This document shows, one piece after another, positions 1-9,375 of a stretch of DNA of 43,723 bases. The notes beneath the pieces were generated by a model that ran no database searches, was not told the DNA's origin, and worked only from the letters and a program-made list of their open reading frames with translations. The number at the start of each line of letters is the position of its first letter. Within the stretch, counting starts at the first letter, position 1. This stretch comes from Thalassotalea sp. 42_200_T64 (GTDB taxonomy: Bacteria; Pseudomonadota; Gammaproteobacteria; Enterobacterales; Alteromonadaceae): contig MABC01000084.1 in the NCBI GenBank assembly GCA_002162925.1, positions 1 to 43,723 on the forward strand, written 5' to 3'. The position numbers were made by a program, and so were the translations under genes.

Positions 1-75
1 TGGGATCATATTAAAGAAGTTCATCTCAACCCTGAAAAAGGAAAATCAGAGATAAAGGAAAGCAAGGCGGCATAA
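1..75 (+). CDS. C-terminal end of an unidentified upstream gene (partial)
   Basis: Frame 1 is open from the window edge to a TAA at 73-75 and gives 24 residues rich in Lys and Glu, ending in KESKAA. The charged, hydrophilic composition would suit the tail of a soluble protein. The stretch is too short to assign a family, and chance is a real alternative because an open stretch of 24 codons is not rare. No terminator-like hairpin follows it. Confidence 0.25.
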   Translation, partial: WDHIKEVHLNPEKGKSEIKESKAA

Positions 76-389
76 ATTTAAACTTTAGGCGACAACTAGC
101 TTGAAAAACGCCGCTCATCAAGATAACTCTACTAGCGCTAGCCTTACTATTTGTTGCCTAAATCCTAAATTCAAATCTCAGTTCTTTATTGCCTAAACCC
201 GAATAAAGATTAAAAAGCTAACTTGTGGGAAATTTTAAACATCAAACAAATCTCTGAAAAAAACCGTCATTACTGTTGGTTTTTATGAGCAAAAGTTCCC
301 CGGCCAGTTCAGAGGGCGACAAATTTAATGCTATTCTTGTAAGGTATATAATTAGCTTTTAACCAAGCAGATAGACAATTGAGAAACCT
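76..389. other. Non-coding gap before the DUF4239 gene
   Basis: No convincing reading frame or strong hairpin is visible in this AT-rich stretch. It presumably holds the promoter of the membrane-protein gene starting at 390, but I could not single out a clear -35/-10 pair. A GAGAAA purine stretch at 381-386 lies just upstream of that ATG and is the likely ribosome-binding site. Confidence 0.4.
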
Positions 390-1196
390 ATGAATTTCGG
401 AATGTTCGAAACCTTGCCTATAATCGTTGTGTTCTTTTGTGTAGTGCTGGCCATGTTGGTTTCTTGCGAAGTTGGTTACCAGCTAGGTAAGCATTTTCAG
501 ACGAGGAAAGATAGATATGCGATGATCTCTTTAGGCCCGATGGTCGTGGGGTTGTTGGGAATGCTGGCTTTTGTTCTTGCCTTCACGTTTTCCATGGCAG
601 CTTCACATCACAATCTCAGAAAAACATATGTTATCGATGAAGCTAATGTTGTCGGCACTGCATACCTGCGTGCCGATTTGCTACAAATGCAATACAAAAA
701 AGAAGTGAAGCGCCTATTGCGAAAATATGTAGACATTCGCTTGCAGGCAGTCGTAGACATTCGCTTGAAGGGAGTAAGTGGCACCCATTTTGATGCTGCA
801 TTTTCGAATTCAATAGAGATCCATCAGCTTTTATGGACTCAGGTGTCGACAGCAGCGGCAAAGGCCCCCAGTTTAAATACCTCATTAATGATTAAATCAA
901 TCAACAACGTCATTGAAATGAACGAAAAGCGAGTGACGGCTGGGTTACACAATCGAATTCCCAGCAGTATCTGGATCGCAGTATTAGTTATTTGCATCCT
1001 CACGATGATAACCATGGGGATACAGATTGGACTTACGGGAAAGCGAAGACTAATTGCAGTGATCCCTTTATCAATGGCTTTTGCAGCACTATTTGTGCTC
1101 GTTGTGGATCTTGATCGTCCTCAAACAGGATTAATAATGGTAGGGCAGCAGGCGATGATCAATCTTCAGAGCAACATGGATCGTGAATCAAACTAG
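390..1196 (+). CDS. DUF4239 (bestrophin-like domain) membrane protein
   Basis: The 268-residue protein has two N-terminal hydrophobic segments (about residues 8-30 and 48-70), a soluble middle of about 120 residues, and two C-terminal segments (about 193-212 and 222-241). The middle carries the family signature of DUF4239: a DEANVVGTAYLRADLL stretch (about 84-99) followed by a basic LLRKYVDIRL helix. DUF4239 proteins are integral membrane proteins of unknown function that resemble bestrophin channels in prediction only. The gene stands alone. The start is supported by a purine-rich GAGAAA stretch just upstream. An oddity is a 24-bp near-perfect tandem duplication (729-776) giving two consecutive VDIRL repeats. 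The family call is recognition of the motif; transport function is not shown. Confidence 0.75.
   Translation: MNFGMFETLPIIVVFFCVVLAMLVSCEVGYQLGKHFQTRKDRYAMISLGPMVVGLLGMLAFVLAFTFSMAASHHNLRKTYVIDEANVVGTAYLRADLLQMQYKKEVKRLLRKYVDIRLQAVVDIRLKGVSGTHFDAAFSNSIEIHQLLWTQVSTAAAKAPSLNTSLMIKSINNVIEMNEKRVTAGLHNRIPSSIWIAVLVICILTMITMGIQIGLTGKRRLIAVIPLSMAFAALFVLVVDLDRPQTGLIMVGQQAMINLQSNMDRESN
729..776 (+). repeat. In-frame 24-bp tandem duplication inside the DUF4239 gene
   Basis: Two adjacent 24-bp units (729-752 and 753-776) match at 21 of 24 positions and share the core GTAGACATTCGCTTG. They encode VDIRLQAV followed by VDIRLKGV, so the duplication adds eight residues without changing frame. It lengthens the soluble region between the two membrane pairs. 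Confidence 0.85.
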
Positions 1197-1672
1197 CTAA
1201 GTCTAGATTGTACCAATCCCACATGAGATAATTCGGCTCAAACATGTCAGATAGAATCGCGACTAATCCATCTAAAGCGGTTAACACCAAGCGACTTTGT
1301 CGTATCTTAATTACCAAGCGATTCTGTCGACTGAAAAAATGTTTAACACCGCTTAAAACTCTTTTAACATCGCCTTTGTGGCATAACAAAGCCACGATAA
1401 CGGCTCAAAATTTAAATTTAAATTTAAATTTAATTTTAATTGTTCATGATCGTTTGATAAGTACTGAGTTAATTTATCGTTGGCGGCCGTGCCGCTATAT
1501 TTGGATCTGAGCCAAAATGGATTAGGAATTAGGAATTAGGAATCGAGGGGGGAGAAGTGTGTGGATATGCCGTATTAAAGCAGGTTGGCACTAAAATACG
1601 GCATAAGTTGGGAACTCTTTAACTTGAATTCGAGATATTGAATAGATACTGTTTATCCCGAGTTCAGTTTAT
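1197..1672. other. Non-coding gap with simple-sequence runs
   Basis: Open frames here are low-complexity and unconvincing. Visible structure includes an AAATTT-type AT run at 1407-1440, three tandem copies of the heptamer ATTAGGA at 1521-1541, and two imperfect copies of an ACCAAGCGA..TGTCG motif around 1287-1330. I see no RNA gene or clear terminator. The stretch lies between the ends of two genes that converge, so promoters are not expected. Confidence 0.45.
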
Positions 1673-2891
1673 TTAGAAATAATAACCTATATTGATGTTC
1701 AAACGATTGTTGGTTTCGTCAGAATCACCGGCCATGGTGCCGCGATAAATGGTTGGTTTTTCGCCATGATGTAATCAACGTAGGCGTAAATTCCACCGGC
1801 GCTAATGGCAACACCAGTCACGTTCATCATCGTATCTTCTTCATAAGAACCCGACTTGTCAGTCATCAAGTTGTAGTCGTTATAAAAGGTAAGGTTGGTA
1901 ATTGGGCCAAACGTTACGTCTTTTGAATACGACAAGTTAAGATTATATAACGTCGCTTCTGCAGGAATCGTATCGTGGAAGCTATAAGCACCAACAACAA
2001 CTGAATCACTGTTATCGTCTAAGTCATATTCGTACGTGGTGTATTCAAACATCACCCCAAATTTGCCAATATTACTTTTAAGATGTACGGCATAGGCATT
2101 ATGATCACCAACTGAACAGCCAGAACCCTCTAAATCACCAGAGAGTAGTGAAGCGCCAATTTCGGTATTGTCGAATTTATAAGCGTAACGTAAATTAATG
2201 GTATTGCTTTCAGCAATCCCCATCCCATCTCCTACAGAATCATAAATGCCTTCGTCTTCACCACGAACACCAATCACATCTAAGAATAACGATCGGTTCT
2301 ATTATCCACATAACCGTCTAAACCACCGAGTTCATCATTGACGAAATAGGCGATGCGAATGTCATGATTATCATACTTACCGATAAATGATAAGCCAGTA
2401 TCATAATCATCCTCGAGTCCGGTGTAATACGCCGAGCTAAAGAAGAAACTGTTAGAGTTATAATTTAAATTACCAAAAGGCACTTGGGTGATACCTACCT
2501 GGCCTTCCCCGTTCTCGTTAAAGTCATAAGCGGCATAGGCATGATGCACAACATCCATATACTGGTACCAGCGATATTGCGCAGAAACTCTAACATCCCC
2601 AATGCTGCCATTCACGTCGAGACGGAAGGTGTCAAAATCAAAGTCGCCACCCCTGTCTTTATTGTCATCATCATAGTCTTCATAGCTATATTGAAAACGC
2701 ACGGCGCCGCCAATTTTAATTTTAGGAGTTAAATCTGCGCTGCTTTTGGTATTGGCGTTAACTTCCTTTTTAAGCTCAGCAATTTGTTGCTCAAGTTGTT
2801 CTAGTCTCTGTGTTTTATCATCTGCTTGGGCCGTCCAGGCCGTGGTCGAGCTTGCTAATAATAAACCTAATAAAGGGGTGGATACTTTCAT
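1673..2891 (-). pseudogene. Outer-membrane porin, broken by two frameshifts
   Basis: Reading from 2891 down, the product starts with a signal peptide (MKVSTPLLGLLLASSTTAWTA), then a coiled-coil segment (QRLEQLEQQIAELKKEV) like that of trimeric porins, then beta-strand-rich sequence with many Asp/Tyr residues. The first frame stops after TDRYS near 2281. Restoring one T there gives RYSLDVIGVRGEDE in the next frame. That frame goes astray near 1740. Restoring one G gives IAGTMAGDSDE and a new C-terminus INIGYYF with stop at 1673-1675, the expected aromatic end of an outer-membrane barrel. The repaired protein would be about 406 residues. Both lesions are single-base deletions. The role would have been passive uptake across the outer membrane; the substrate is unknown. 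Sequencing error is the alternative explanation. Confidence 0.8.
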
Positions 2892-3248
2892 TCGTTATTC
2901 TCCAGTGGGTAATTCGCCGTTTCTTTTTTGTGTTAGTTTCATGTTGTTGTTCTGTTTCGAACAATTTTCAACCATTCAAGTTTAGAACGTTAATCATAGA
3001 TGCAACTAAGCCATTTACGACCTTAAACGGGCAACCACCGTCGTTTAAAAAGCAATTCGTTGGCTTATTTTATTAATTCTATTGCTTATGCTTATAGCGC
3101 CAATGGAGCAATAAGTTATATAAAAATAGTTATCTGAGTACAAAAATAGTCATATACAACAGTCAGTTCTTAAGGCAAAATAGCCGCCTATAATTTAAAT
3201 GCACAGCAGTGCACAACGCCCTGAAAACGCAGTGAGTGAGGAAAACCA
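2892..3248. promoter_or_regulatory. Divergent promoter region between porin and glyA
   Basis: A perfect TATAAT at 3189-3194 is a plausible -10 element for glyA, with no good -35 match at 17 bp. Just downstream, TGCAC-AGCA-GTGCA (3200-3213) is a perfect 5-bp inverted repeat placed where an operator or 5'-UTR hairpin would sit. Two AAAAATAGT direct repeats lie near 3122-3150. Nothing in the stretch looks coding. Confidence 0.4.
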
Positions 3249-4505
3249 ATGCTTAAACGTGATATGAATATTGCTGATTTTGATGCTGAACTTTATCAAG
3301 CAATGACCAAAGAAGTTGAACGCCAAGAACACCATATTGAATTAATTGCATCTGAAAACTATTGTAGCCCTCGCGTTCTTGAAGCTCAAGGTTCTCAATT
3401 AACCAATAAATACGCTGAAGGTTACCCGGGTAAGCGTTACTACGGTGGTTGTGAATACGTTGATATTGCTGAGCAATTAGCAATAGACCGTGCTAAAGAA
3501 TTATTTGGTGCAACATACGCTAACGTACAACCGCATGCTGGTTCTCAAGCAAATGCTGCTGTATTCCAAGCCCTAGTTACCCCTGGTGGAAAAGTATTGG
3601 GTATGAGCTTGGCTCATGGTGGTCATTTAACTCATGGCTCACACGTAAATTTTTCTGGTAAATCTTACGAAGCATTTCAATATGGTCTTAACCCAGAAAC
3701 TGGTGATATAGACTATGAAGAACTTGAGCGTTTAGCGTTTGAACACAAGCCTGAAATGATCATTGGTGGTTTTTCTGCATTCTCTGGTGTTGTTGATTGG
3801 GCAAGAATGCGTGAAATCGCTGATAAAGTAGATGCCTACTTTATGGTTGATATGGCTCATGTTGCAGGTCTTATTGCAGCAGGCTTATATCCTAACCCAG
3901 TACCACATGCACACGTTGTTACGACAACAACGCATAAAACCTTAGCGGGCCCTCGTGGTGGTTTAATTATTTCGGGTTGTAATGACGAAACTATCGAGAA
4001 AAAATTAAATTCGGCAGTTTTTCCTGGTGGTCAAGGTGGTCCGTTAATGCATATTATCGCAGCGAAAGCGGTAGCATTTAAAGAAGCGTTACAACCAGAG
4101 TTTAAAGTGTACCAACAAAAAGTGTTAGATAACGCCAAAACTATGGTGTCGGTATTACAAAACCGTGGTTACAAAGTCGTATCAAATGGTACTGAAAACC
4201 ATTTATTACTTCTTGATCTGATCGACAAAGACATTACTGGTAAAGACGCAGATGCTGCGCTTGGTAAAGCGTATATCACAGTAAACAAAAACTCGGTTCC
4301 AAACGACCCGCGGTCTCCGTTTGTTACCTCTGGTCTACGTTTAGGTACGCCAGCGATTTCTCGTCGTGGTTTTGGCACTGAAGAAACTACTGCATTAACT
4401 GGTTGGATTTGTGACATTCTTGATGACTTAGCAAATGAAGACACGATTGCAACAGTCCGTGAAAACGTTAAAGAGCTTTGTGCTCGCTTCCCTGTTTACG
4501 CATAA
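3249..4505 (+). CDS. glyA: Serine hydroxymethyltransferase
   Basis: This enzyme interconverts serine plus tetrahydrofolate with glycine plus 5,10-methylene-tetrahydrofolate, the main source of one-carbon units, in the cytoplasm with PLP. The 418-residue length is the usual one. Visible signatures are the N-terminal [20 protein letters not shown] motif and the PLP-lysine motif [14 protein letters not shown] with Lys230. The start is supported by GAGGA about 7 nt upstream and by the family's MLKR(D/E)MNIAD beginning. It is a single-gene unit closed by a strong terminator at 4529-4556. The codon sense is intact, in contrast to the neighbouring porin. Confidence 0.98.
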   Translation: MLKRDMNIADFDAELYQAMTKEVERQEHHIELIASENYCSPRVLEAQGSQLTNKYAEGYPGKRYYGGCEYVDIAEQLAIDRAKELFGATYANVQPHAGSQANAAVFQALVTPGGKVLGMSLAHGGHLTHGSHVNFSGKSYEAFQYGLNPETGDIDYEELERLAFEHKPEMIIGGFSAFSGVVDWARMREIADKVDAYFMVDMAHVAGLIAAGLYPNPVPHAHVVTTTTHKTLAGPRGGLIISGCNDETIEKKLNSAVFPGGQGGPLMHIIAAKAVAFKEALQPEFKVYQQKVLDNAKTMVSVLQNRGYKVVSNGTENHLLLLDLIDKDITGKDADAALGKAYITVNKNSVPNDPRSPFVTSGLRLGTPAISRRGFGTEETTALTGWICDILDDLANEDTIATVRENVKELCARFPVYA

Positions 4506-4528
4506 TATAGTCGTTAAAAAAAATCATG

Positions 4529-4556
4529 AATGGTCGCGCAAGCGGCCATTTTTTTT
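4529..4556 (+). terminator. Rho-independent terminator after glyA
   Basis: AATGGTCGC and GCGGCCATT form a 9-bp stem (one G-T wobble) around a GCAA loop, followed by a run of T residues. It lies 23 nt after the glyA stop. Confidence 0.85.
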
Positions 4557-4581
4557 ACCTCAGGGATGAAGGAATGCAAAT

Positions 4582-4709
4582 GGTTTCCGGGGTTTAAACC
4601 TCGCGTAATTACCCCAGGTAAACTAAAGTGGCTATCGCCATAACGCGAGAATGAATTCCCGGCAACCGACTCCGTACCCGGTTGGCGGGGGTTCAACCTC
4701 GCGTAATTG
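4582..4709. repeat. 86-bp palindromic intergenic repeat plus an adjoining half copy
   Basis: The element 4582-4667 has 24-25 bp imperfect inverted arms (GGTTTCCGGGG... and ...CCCGGCAACC) enclosing two small inner hairpins (TTACC..GGTAA and TGGC-TATC-GCCA). A second, truncated copy of the left arm follows at 4680-4709 in the same orientation. A full relative of the same 86-bp length occurs at 17190-17275. The conserved arms and variable interior resemble REP/MITE-like non-coding elements. Confidence 0.75.
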
Positions 4710-4835
4710 CAAGTAAATGATAAAATTAATATCGATAATCCTAAGATGGTGGAGCCGTTCGGATTGATATATAATCAGTGAAAATTATCTAAATAATAAA
4801 AAATATCAATTTATTAGCATAACATCGAGAGGCTT

Positions 4836-5291
4836 ATGTATTGTCCATTCTGTTCCGCTACTGATACCAAAGTCATCGACTCACGACTGGTTTCAGACGG
4901 TCATCAAGTTAGACGCCGCCGAGAGTGTCTGCAGTGTCACGAACGTTATACTACTTTTGAATCGGCAGAATTAGTCATGCCGAGGATCATCAAGCGTGAT
5001 GGCTCACGTGAACCCTTCAATGAAGAGAAGATGCGCAATGGCTTATTACGCGCATTAGAAAAGCGTCCGGTGAGTATCGAAAAAATAGAGTTATCGATTA
5101 ATACCTTAAAATCGAAATTACGAGCGACAGGTGAGCGCGAGATCTCTAGTGAAATGCTTGGCAACCTCATTATGGATGAATTGAAAGCCTTGGATAAAGT
5201 GGCTTATGTTCGTTTTGCCTCGGTATATCGCTCATTTGAAGACATTCGTGAATTTGGCGAAGAAATTGCCCGCTTAGGCGATGATGATTAG
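4836..5291 (+). CDS. nrdR: Transcriptional repressor NrdR
   Basis: NrdR represses ribonucleotide reductase operons in response to dATP/ATP. The 151-residue protein has the family layout: an N-terminal zinc ribbon with CPFC (Cys3, Cys6) and CLQC (Cys31, Cys34), an Arg-rich linker (VRRRREC), then an ATP-cone domain from about residue 46 ([14 protein letters not shown]). GAGAGG upstream of the ATG serves as ribosome-binding site. It is first in the conserved nrdR-ribD-ribE-ribBA cluster, 50 bp before ribD. A TATAAT at 4770-4775 may be its -10 element, with a weak -35. Confidence 0.97.
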   Translation: MYCPFCSATDTKVIDSRLVSDGHQVRRRRECLQCHERYTTFESAELVMPRIIKRDGSREPFNEEKMRNGLLRALEKRPVSIEKIELSINTLKSKLRATGEREISSEMLGNLIMDELKALDKVAYVRFASVYRSFEDIREFGEEIARLGDDD

Positions 5292-5341
5292 TTTCGCCAT
5301 CAATATCAACGATACTATTATCACTGCTGCAGGAAAACGTT

Positions 5342-6499
5342 GTGGATAAACAGCAACACATTGATGAACACTTTATGCAAAGAGCTATTGCTCTGGCAAA
5401 AAAGGGTGAATACACCACGTCACCTAACCCTGCCGTGGGCTGCGTATTGGTAAAAGATAATATCGTGATTGGTGAAGGCTGGCATCAAAAAGCAGGCGAA
5501 GGTCATGCCGAAGTTAATGCCTTAAAAGCCGCAGGTAGCGCCGCTAAAGACGCAACCGCCTATGTGACTTTAGAGCCCTGTAGTCACTTTGGTCGTACAC
5601 CACCCTGCGCCAAAGGATTAATTGAGGCGGGCGTAAGCCACGTGGTTATTGGCATGCAAGACCCAAACCCTTTGGTTTCTGGTCGTGGTATCAAAATGTT
5701 GGAAGATGCCGGTATCAGTACTAAGGTGGCAGTGCTTGAACAAGCTGCGAAAGCGTTAAACCCTGGTTTTATCAAACGCATGCAAACCGGTATGCCATTA
5801 GTTCGTTGCAAAATGGCGGCAAGCCTTGATGGTAAAACGGCAATGAGTAACGGTGAAAGTAAATGGATCACCGGTAGCGAGGCTCGTCAGGACGTACAAA
5901 GGTTTCGCGCCAAGAGTTGCGCGATAATTAGCGGTGCCGATACGGTGATCACCGATAATGCCAATTTAAATGTGCGTTATCACGAGTTGGGATTCGCCGC
6001 AAATGACATTGAAGAGCAACAAGTTAGGCAACCAGTACGTGTGATCATTGACACGCAAAACCGGCTAACACCAGAGTTGGCGTTATTCAATCAAACTACA
6101 TCGATAATTTTAGTTCGCACAGCCCTTGAAAATATCCATGAGTGGCCGCATTTTGTAAAACAGCTAGTCGTTAAAGAAAGTAACGTTGCTGAAACTAAGG
6201 GCAAGGCCGATTTAACCGAATTGGTAAAACAGCTTGCCGATATGGGCTTTAACAACTTGTGGTTAGAAAGTGGTGCACGCCTGGCGGGTGCATTTCTTCA
6301 ATCAGGATTAGTTGATGAACTGATATTGTATCAAGCACCTAAACTAATGGGTGAAAATGCCTTGGGTTTATTTGATATCAAATCATTAAACCATTTAGTC
6401 GATGCCATCGCACTTGAAATTCAAGATGTACGTATGATCGGTAAAGACATACGTATTATCAGTAACGTTGAAAACACAAATAAAATACAAAGGCACTAA
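5342..6499 (+). CDS. ribD: Bifunctional riboflavin biosynthesis deaminase/reductase RibD
   Basis: RibD performs the second and third steps of riboflavin synthesis after GTP cyclohydrolase II: deamination of the diaminopyrimidine and NADPH-dependent reduction of the ribose chain. The 385-residue protein has the zinc deaminase motif HAEVNAL (His55, Glu57) with PCSHFGRTPPC (Cys80, Cys89), then a reductase domain from about residue 150 (RCKMAASLDGKTA). The start is GTG at 5342, supported by AGGA at 5331-5334 seven bases upstream; the next in-frame ATG (5375) lies inside the conserved fold. The gene is 4 bp ahead of ribE, so the two are co-transcribed. Confidence 0.96.
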   Translation: MDKQQHIDEHFMQRAIALAKKGEYTTSPNPAVGCVLVKDNIVIGEGWHQKAGEGHAEVNALKAAGSAAKDATAYVTLEPCSHFGRTPPCAKGLIEAGVSHVVIGMQDPNPLVSGRGIKMLEDAGISTKVAVLEQAAKALNPGFIKRMQTGMPLVRCKMAASLDGKTAMSNGESKWITGSEARQDVQRFRAKSCAIISGADTVITDNANLNVRYHELGFAANDIEEQQVRQPVRVIIDTQNRLTPELALFNQTTSIILVRTALENIHEWPHFVKQLVVKESNVAETKGKADLTELVKQLADMGFNNLWLESGARLAGAFLQSGLVDELILYQAPKLMGENALGLFDIKSLNHLVDAIALEIQDVRMIGKDIRIISNVENTNKIQRH

Positions 6500-6503
6500 G
6501 TAA

Positions 6504-7169
6504 ATGTTTACCGGAATTATTGAAGCAGTAGGCAAAGTAAAATCGATCAAACTGAACGCGTCAGGTGCTCGAGTTATGATCGCCAGTGGCAACTTAGATC
6601 TCAGTGATGTTAAGTTGGGCGACTCTATCGCTACCAACGGCATCTGTTTAACGGTTGTAGATATAGATGGCGCAAGTTACAGCGCCGACGTTTCAAAAGA
6701 AACGTTAACCCGTACTGGATTTACCCATTATTCATCTGGCACCAGGGTAAACCTTGAAAAAGCCATGCTACCCACCACTCGTTTTGGTGGTCATATGATC
6801 AGTGGTCATGTTGATGGTATTGGGAAAATAACAGCAATAAACCCTGTGGGTAATTCGATTGAATATTGGATCGAATTAGCCGATAACCTAAAGCAATATG
6901 TGGCAGAGAAAGGTTCTATTACCGTAGATGGCACGTCACTTACGGTGAACAGTGTTGATGAAAACAAGTTTCGTTTAACCATAGTGCCACACACCACAGA
7001 ACAAACTATTATTAGTACATACAAAGTAGGGCAGTTGGTTAATTTAGAAGTCGATTTAATTGCTCGTTATATAGAAAGGTTATTATTTTGTCGCGAACAG
7101 GACAGCAATCAAGCTACCAGTTCCGGTATAAGTAAAGAGTTGTTATTAAATAGCGGTTTTATCAAATAA
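6504..7169 (+). CDS. ribE: Riboflavin synthase, alpha subunit
   Basis: This enzyme dismutates two molecules of 6,7-dimethyl-8-ribityllumazine to riboflavin. The 221-residue protein shows the two tandem lumazine-binding barrels: the first begins [12 protein letters not shown] and the second [15 protein letters not shown] near residue 93. Its C-terminal tail after the second barrel is a little extended ([10 protein letters not shown]...). The start lies 4 bp after the ribD stop. It is the middle gene of the riboflavin cluster, 13 bp before ribBA. Confidence 0.96.
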   Translation: MFTGIIEAVGKVKSIKLNASGARVMIASGNLDLSDVKLGDSIATNGICLTVVDIDGASYSADVSKETLTRTGFTHYSSGTRVNLEKAMLPTTRFGGHMISGHVDGIGKITAINPVGNSIEYWIELADNLKQYVAEKGSITVDGTSLTVNSVDENKFRLTIVPHTTEQTIISTYKVGQLVNLEVDLIARYIERLLFCREQDSNQATSSGISKELLLNSGFIK

Positions 7170-7182
7170 ATTAGAGGTTCAA

Positions 7183-8292
7183 ATGAAATTAAATACCCCA
7201 CAAGAGATCATTGCAGATATCGCGTTAGGTAAAATGGTTATCTTGATGGATGATGAAGATCGTGAAAATGAAGGCGATTTCATCATGGCTGCTGAAAAAG
7301 TAACGCCTGAAGCGATTAACTTTATGGCAACACATGGCCGCGGCTTAATTTGTATGCCTATGTCTCGTGAAAAATGTGAGACGTTAGATTTACCATTAAT
7401 GGTAGATAAAAATGATGCGCAATTTACGACAAACTTCACCGTGTCAATTGAAGCCGCTCGTGGTGTTACCACAGGTATTTCGGCAGCAGACCGAGCAACT
7501 ACCGTATTAGCGGCTTGTGATAAAGATGCCGATAAGCGCTCCATTGTCCAACCGGGTCATATTTTCCCTCTTATTGCCAAAGACGGCGGTGTACTTAACC
7601 GCGCCGGCCACACCGAAGCTGGTGTTGATTTGGCTAGTATGGCAGGTTGTGAACCCGCAGCGGTAATTGTTGAAATTCTGAATGAAGATGGCACCATGGC
7701 GCGCCGTCCCGATTTAGAAATCATCGCCAAAAAACACGATGTGAAAATGGGCACCATTGCCGATTTAATTGAATATCGTAATGCCACCGAAACTACCATT
7801 GCTCGGGTAAGCGAATGCAAACTGCCAACTCAATTTGGTGAGTTTGATTTAGTATCGTTCACCGATACCATTGACGGTCAAACGCATTTTGCCTTAACTA
7901 AAGGTGAGATCAAAGCTGATCAGCCAACGCTAGTTAGAGTGCATTTAGAAAACACTTTCCGTGACTTATTGTTCTCAACTCGTGACAATAAAAACACTTG
8001 GCCAATTGGTCATGCCCTGGAAAAAATAGGCAAAGAAGGTGGTGTTTTGGTGTTACTAGGTAAGCATGAAACACCACAACAGCTAATTCAGCAAGTTGAG
8101 AAGTATGCCAAGCAAGACGAAGGTATTGAAATCAGCGAAGTTGAAAAACACGTTGGCTCAAGAAATGTAGGTGTTGGTTCACAAATTCTAGCAAACCTTG
8201 GCGTACACAAAATGCGTTTACTGAGCTCGCAAACCAAATACCACTCATTATCAGGCTTTGGCTTAGAGATAGTGGAATACATCTCTGAATAA
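7183..8292 (+). CDS. ribBA: 3,4-dihydroxy-2-butanone-4-phosphate synthase with a degenerate RibA-like domain
   Basis: The N-terminal 200 residues are RibB, which makes dihydroxybutanone phosphate from ribulose 5-phosphate: [22 protein letters not shown] and [12 protein letters not shown] are intact. The C-terminal 165 residues align with GTP cyclohydrolase II in outline, but the zinc/catalytic stretch (normally a Cys-x-TGD...RCDC pattern) reads [20 protein letters not shown] and has no cysteine. The second domain is therefore unlikely to hydrolyse GTP, as known for several gammaproteobacterial RibBA proteins. A GAGG ribosome-binding site precedes the ATG. It is the last gene of the operon and is followed by a terminator; ribH does not follow. 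Confidence 0.93.
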   Translation: MKLNTPQEIIADIALGKMVILMDDEDRENEGDFIMAAEKVTPEAINFMATHGRGLICMPMSREKCETLDLPLMVDKNDAQFTTNFTVSIEAARGVTTGISAADRATTVLAACDKDADKRSIVQPGHIFPLIAKDGGVLNRAGHTEAGVDLASMAGCEPAAVIVEILNEDGTMARRPDLEIIAKKHDVKMGTIADLIEYRNATETTIARVSECKLPTQFGEFDLVSFTDTIDGQTHFALTKGEIKADQPTLVRVHLENTFRDLLFSTRDNKNTWPIGHALEKIGKEGGVLVLLGKHETPQQLIQQVEKYAKQDEGIEISEVEKHVGSRNVGVGSQILANLGVHKMRLLSSQTKYHSLSGFGLEIVEYISE

Positions 8293-8324
8293 GTTTGTTT
8301 AACTTCAAGCGGCTCTAAACACAC

Positions 8325-8353
8325 AAACCCGAATATTTATGTTCGGGTTTTTA
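8325..8353 (+). terminator. Rho-independent terminator after ribBA
   Basis: AAACCCGAA (8325-8333) pairs perfectly with TTCGGGTTT (8342-8350) around an 8-nt loop, followed by TTAATT. It ends the nrdR-ribD-ribE-ribBA transcript. The 276 bp from the ribBA stop to 8568 hold no other clear feature. Confidence 0.8.
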
Positions 8354-8568
8354 ATTCAGGGAATAATTAACTTAGAATTGCCAAGGATATGGTTTAAATT
8401 CTGTTTGTCAAATTTGAATCTTAACTGATACTTAATCTAATCAGTTTCAAGTTGCCGCTCAGAGCTAATCTGCGACCATTATGAAATTAAGAAAACCATA
8501 ATTCCAAACTTATGTTGGAATCATCTTGAACGTGTCAAATGTGCCAATTGCCGACAGTCGATAATAGC

Positions 8569-8988
8569 CTAATCCCTGAATATTTTATTTACACAGCTTT
8601 TGATAAAGCCACCTTCATGATAGACCAATATATCTTCTAGTTTTTCAATAGTTATGTACGGGCTTTCTTTATAAAAAGTGCCGATTATTAATAGCTCTTT
8701 GTTAAAACAATCAATTAGGTTTAAATTATAACTCTCAGATTGCTTTCCAAATAAATGAATTGCTTCTTTACGCGTATCTTCGATTGAATGCTCTTCGTTT
8801 CTATATATAAAATATGCCCAGCTTTTTCCATCATTCATAGTTTCAGACCTAATATATCCATAAAATCTCAATTGGTCTGTAGAACTTTTTTTAGCTATTT
8901 CATAGGTTTTATCAAAACTTAAAATATCTTCATCGCTAGCTATCGCATCAAAATTGGTAAGTAAAAGAAGGAGGAACAGTCTAATCAT
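8569..8988 (-). CDS. Small secreted/periplasmic protein of unknown function
   Basis: I do not recognise this 139-residue protein. It begins with a short signal-peptide-like segment (MIRLFLLLLLTNFDAIAS), after which the mature part is hydrophilic, contains two cysteines (in LIDCFN and IKSCVN) that could form a disulphide, and ends with KIFRD. The sequence reads smoothly with amphipathic periodicity and sits alone, which supports a real gene. Low GC and Lys/Ile-rich codon use differ from the flanking housekeeping genes, in keeping with an accessory region. An AGG triplet lies upstream of the ATG. Confidence 0.55.
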   Translation of the reverse strand: MIRLFLLLLLTNFDAIASDEDILSFDKTYEIAKKSSTDQLRFYGYIRSETMNDGKSWAYFIYRNEEHSIEDTRKEAIHLFGKQSESYNLNLIDCFNKELLIIGTFYKESPYITIEKLEDILVYHEGGFIKSCVNKIFRD

Positions 8989-9048
8989 AATGATGCCTAT
9001 TACATTTTAAATTTTGAGTCATTCAGCGTCCACTGCTCGCAGCAGACA

Positions 9049-9375
9049 TCAGGCTGTTGCGAATCCATTTATTACTATTGAAAGAAATCCCAAAAATCCA
9101 AATAATAATTGGTATCGAAAAAACTTTCGTGCATTTAATAATTCGTTTTTTAGTGCAAGGTCTTCAACCTTATCTATAGATATTCCCAACCATAGCTCAT
9201 TTAGAAAAGTAATATTGCTACGCATTTGAGATGCTGTCTTATATTTCATTTGAAATATTTCCAACTGATGTTGGTTGCTTATATCCTGCACTTTATTAAT
9301 GGACTGGTTAAATTGGTATTTAAAATATAAAGCAACAATAACCAGTGATATGAATATAACAACTACCACAAACAA
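9049..9375 (-). CDS. Small membrane protein of unknown function
   Basis: The 108-residue product has a strong N-terminal membrane segment (MFVVVVIFISLVIVALYF), a central hydrophilic helical part with Gln/Lys/Glu-rich heptad-like spacing (about residues 22-85), and a C-terminal hydrophobic segment (YQLLFGFLGFLSIVINGF). This gives a two-TM hairpin with a soluble loop. No family is recognised. It lies on the same strand as the secreted protein that follows at 8988, 60 bp away, so the two may be expressed together. Confidence 0.5.
   Translation of the reverse strand: MFVVVVIFISLVIVALYFKYQFNQSINKVQDISNQHQLEIFQMKYKTASQMRSNITFLNELWLGISIDKVEDLALKNELLNARKFFRYQLLFGFLGFLSIVINGFATA

Noticed and set aside
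1244-1510. 88-codon open frame after the DUF4239 gene
   Set aside because: Its product is low-complexity (LNLNLNLILI from an AAATTT run) with no good ribosome-binding site or recognisable domain.
2746-3076. Plus-strand open frames overlapping the porin start and its upstream region
   Set aside because: They are shadows of the porin gene and its promoter with no supporting features.
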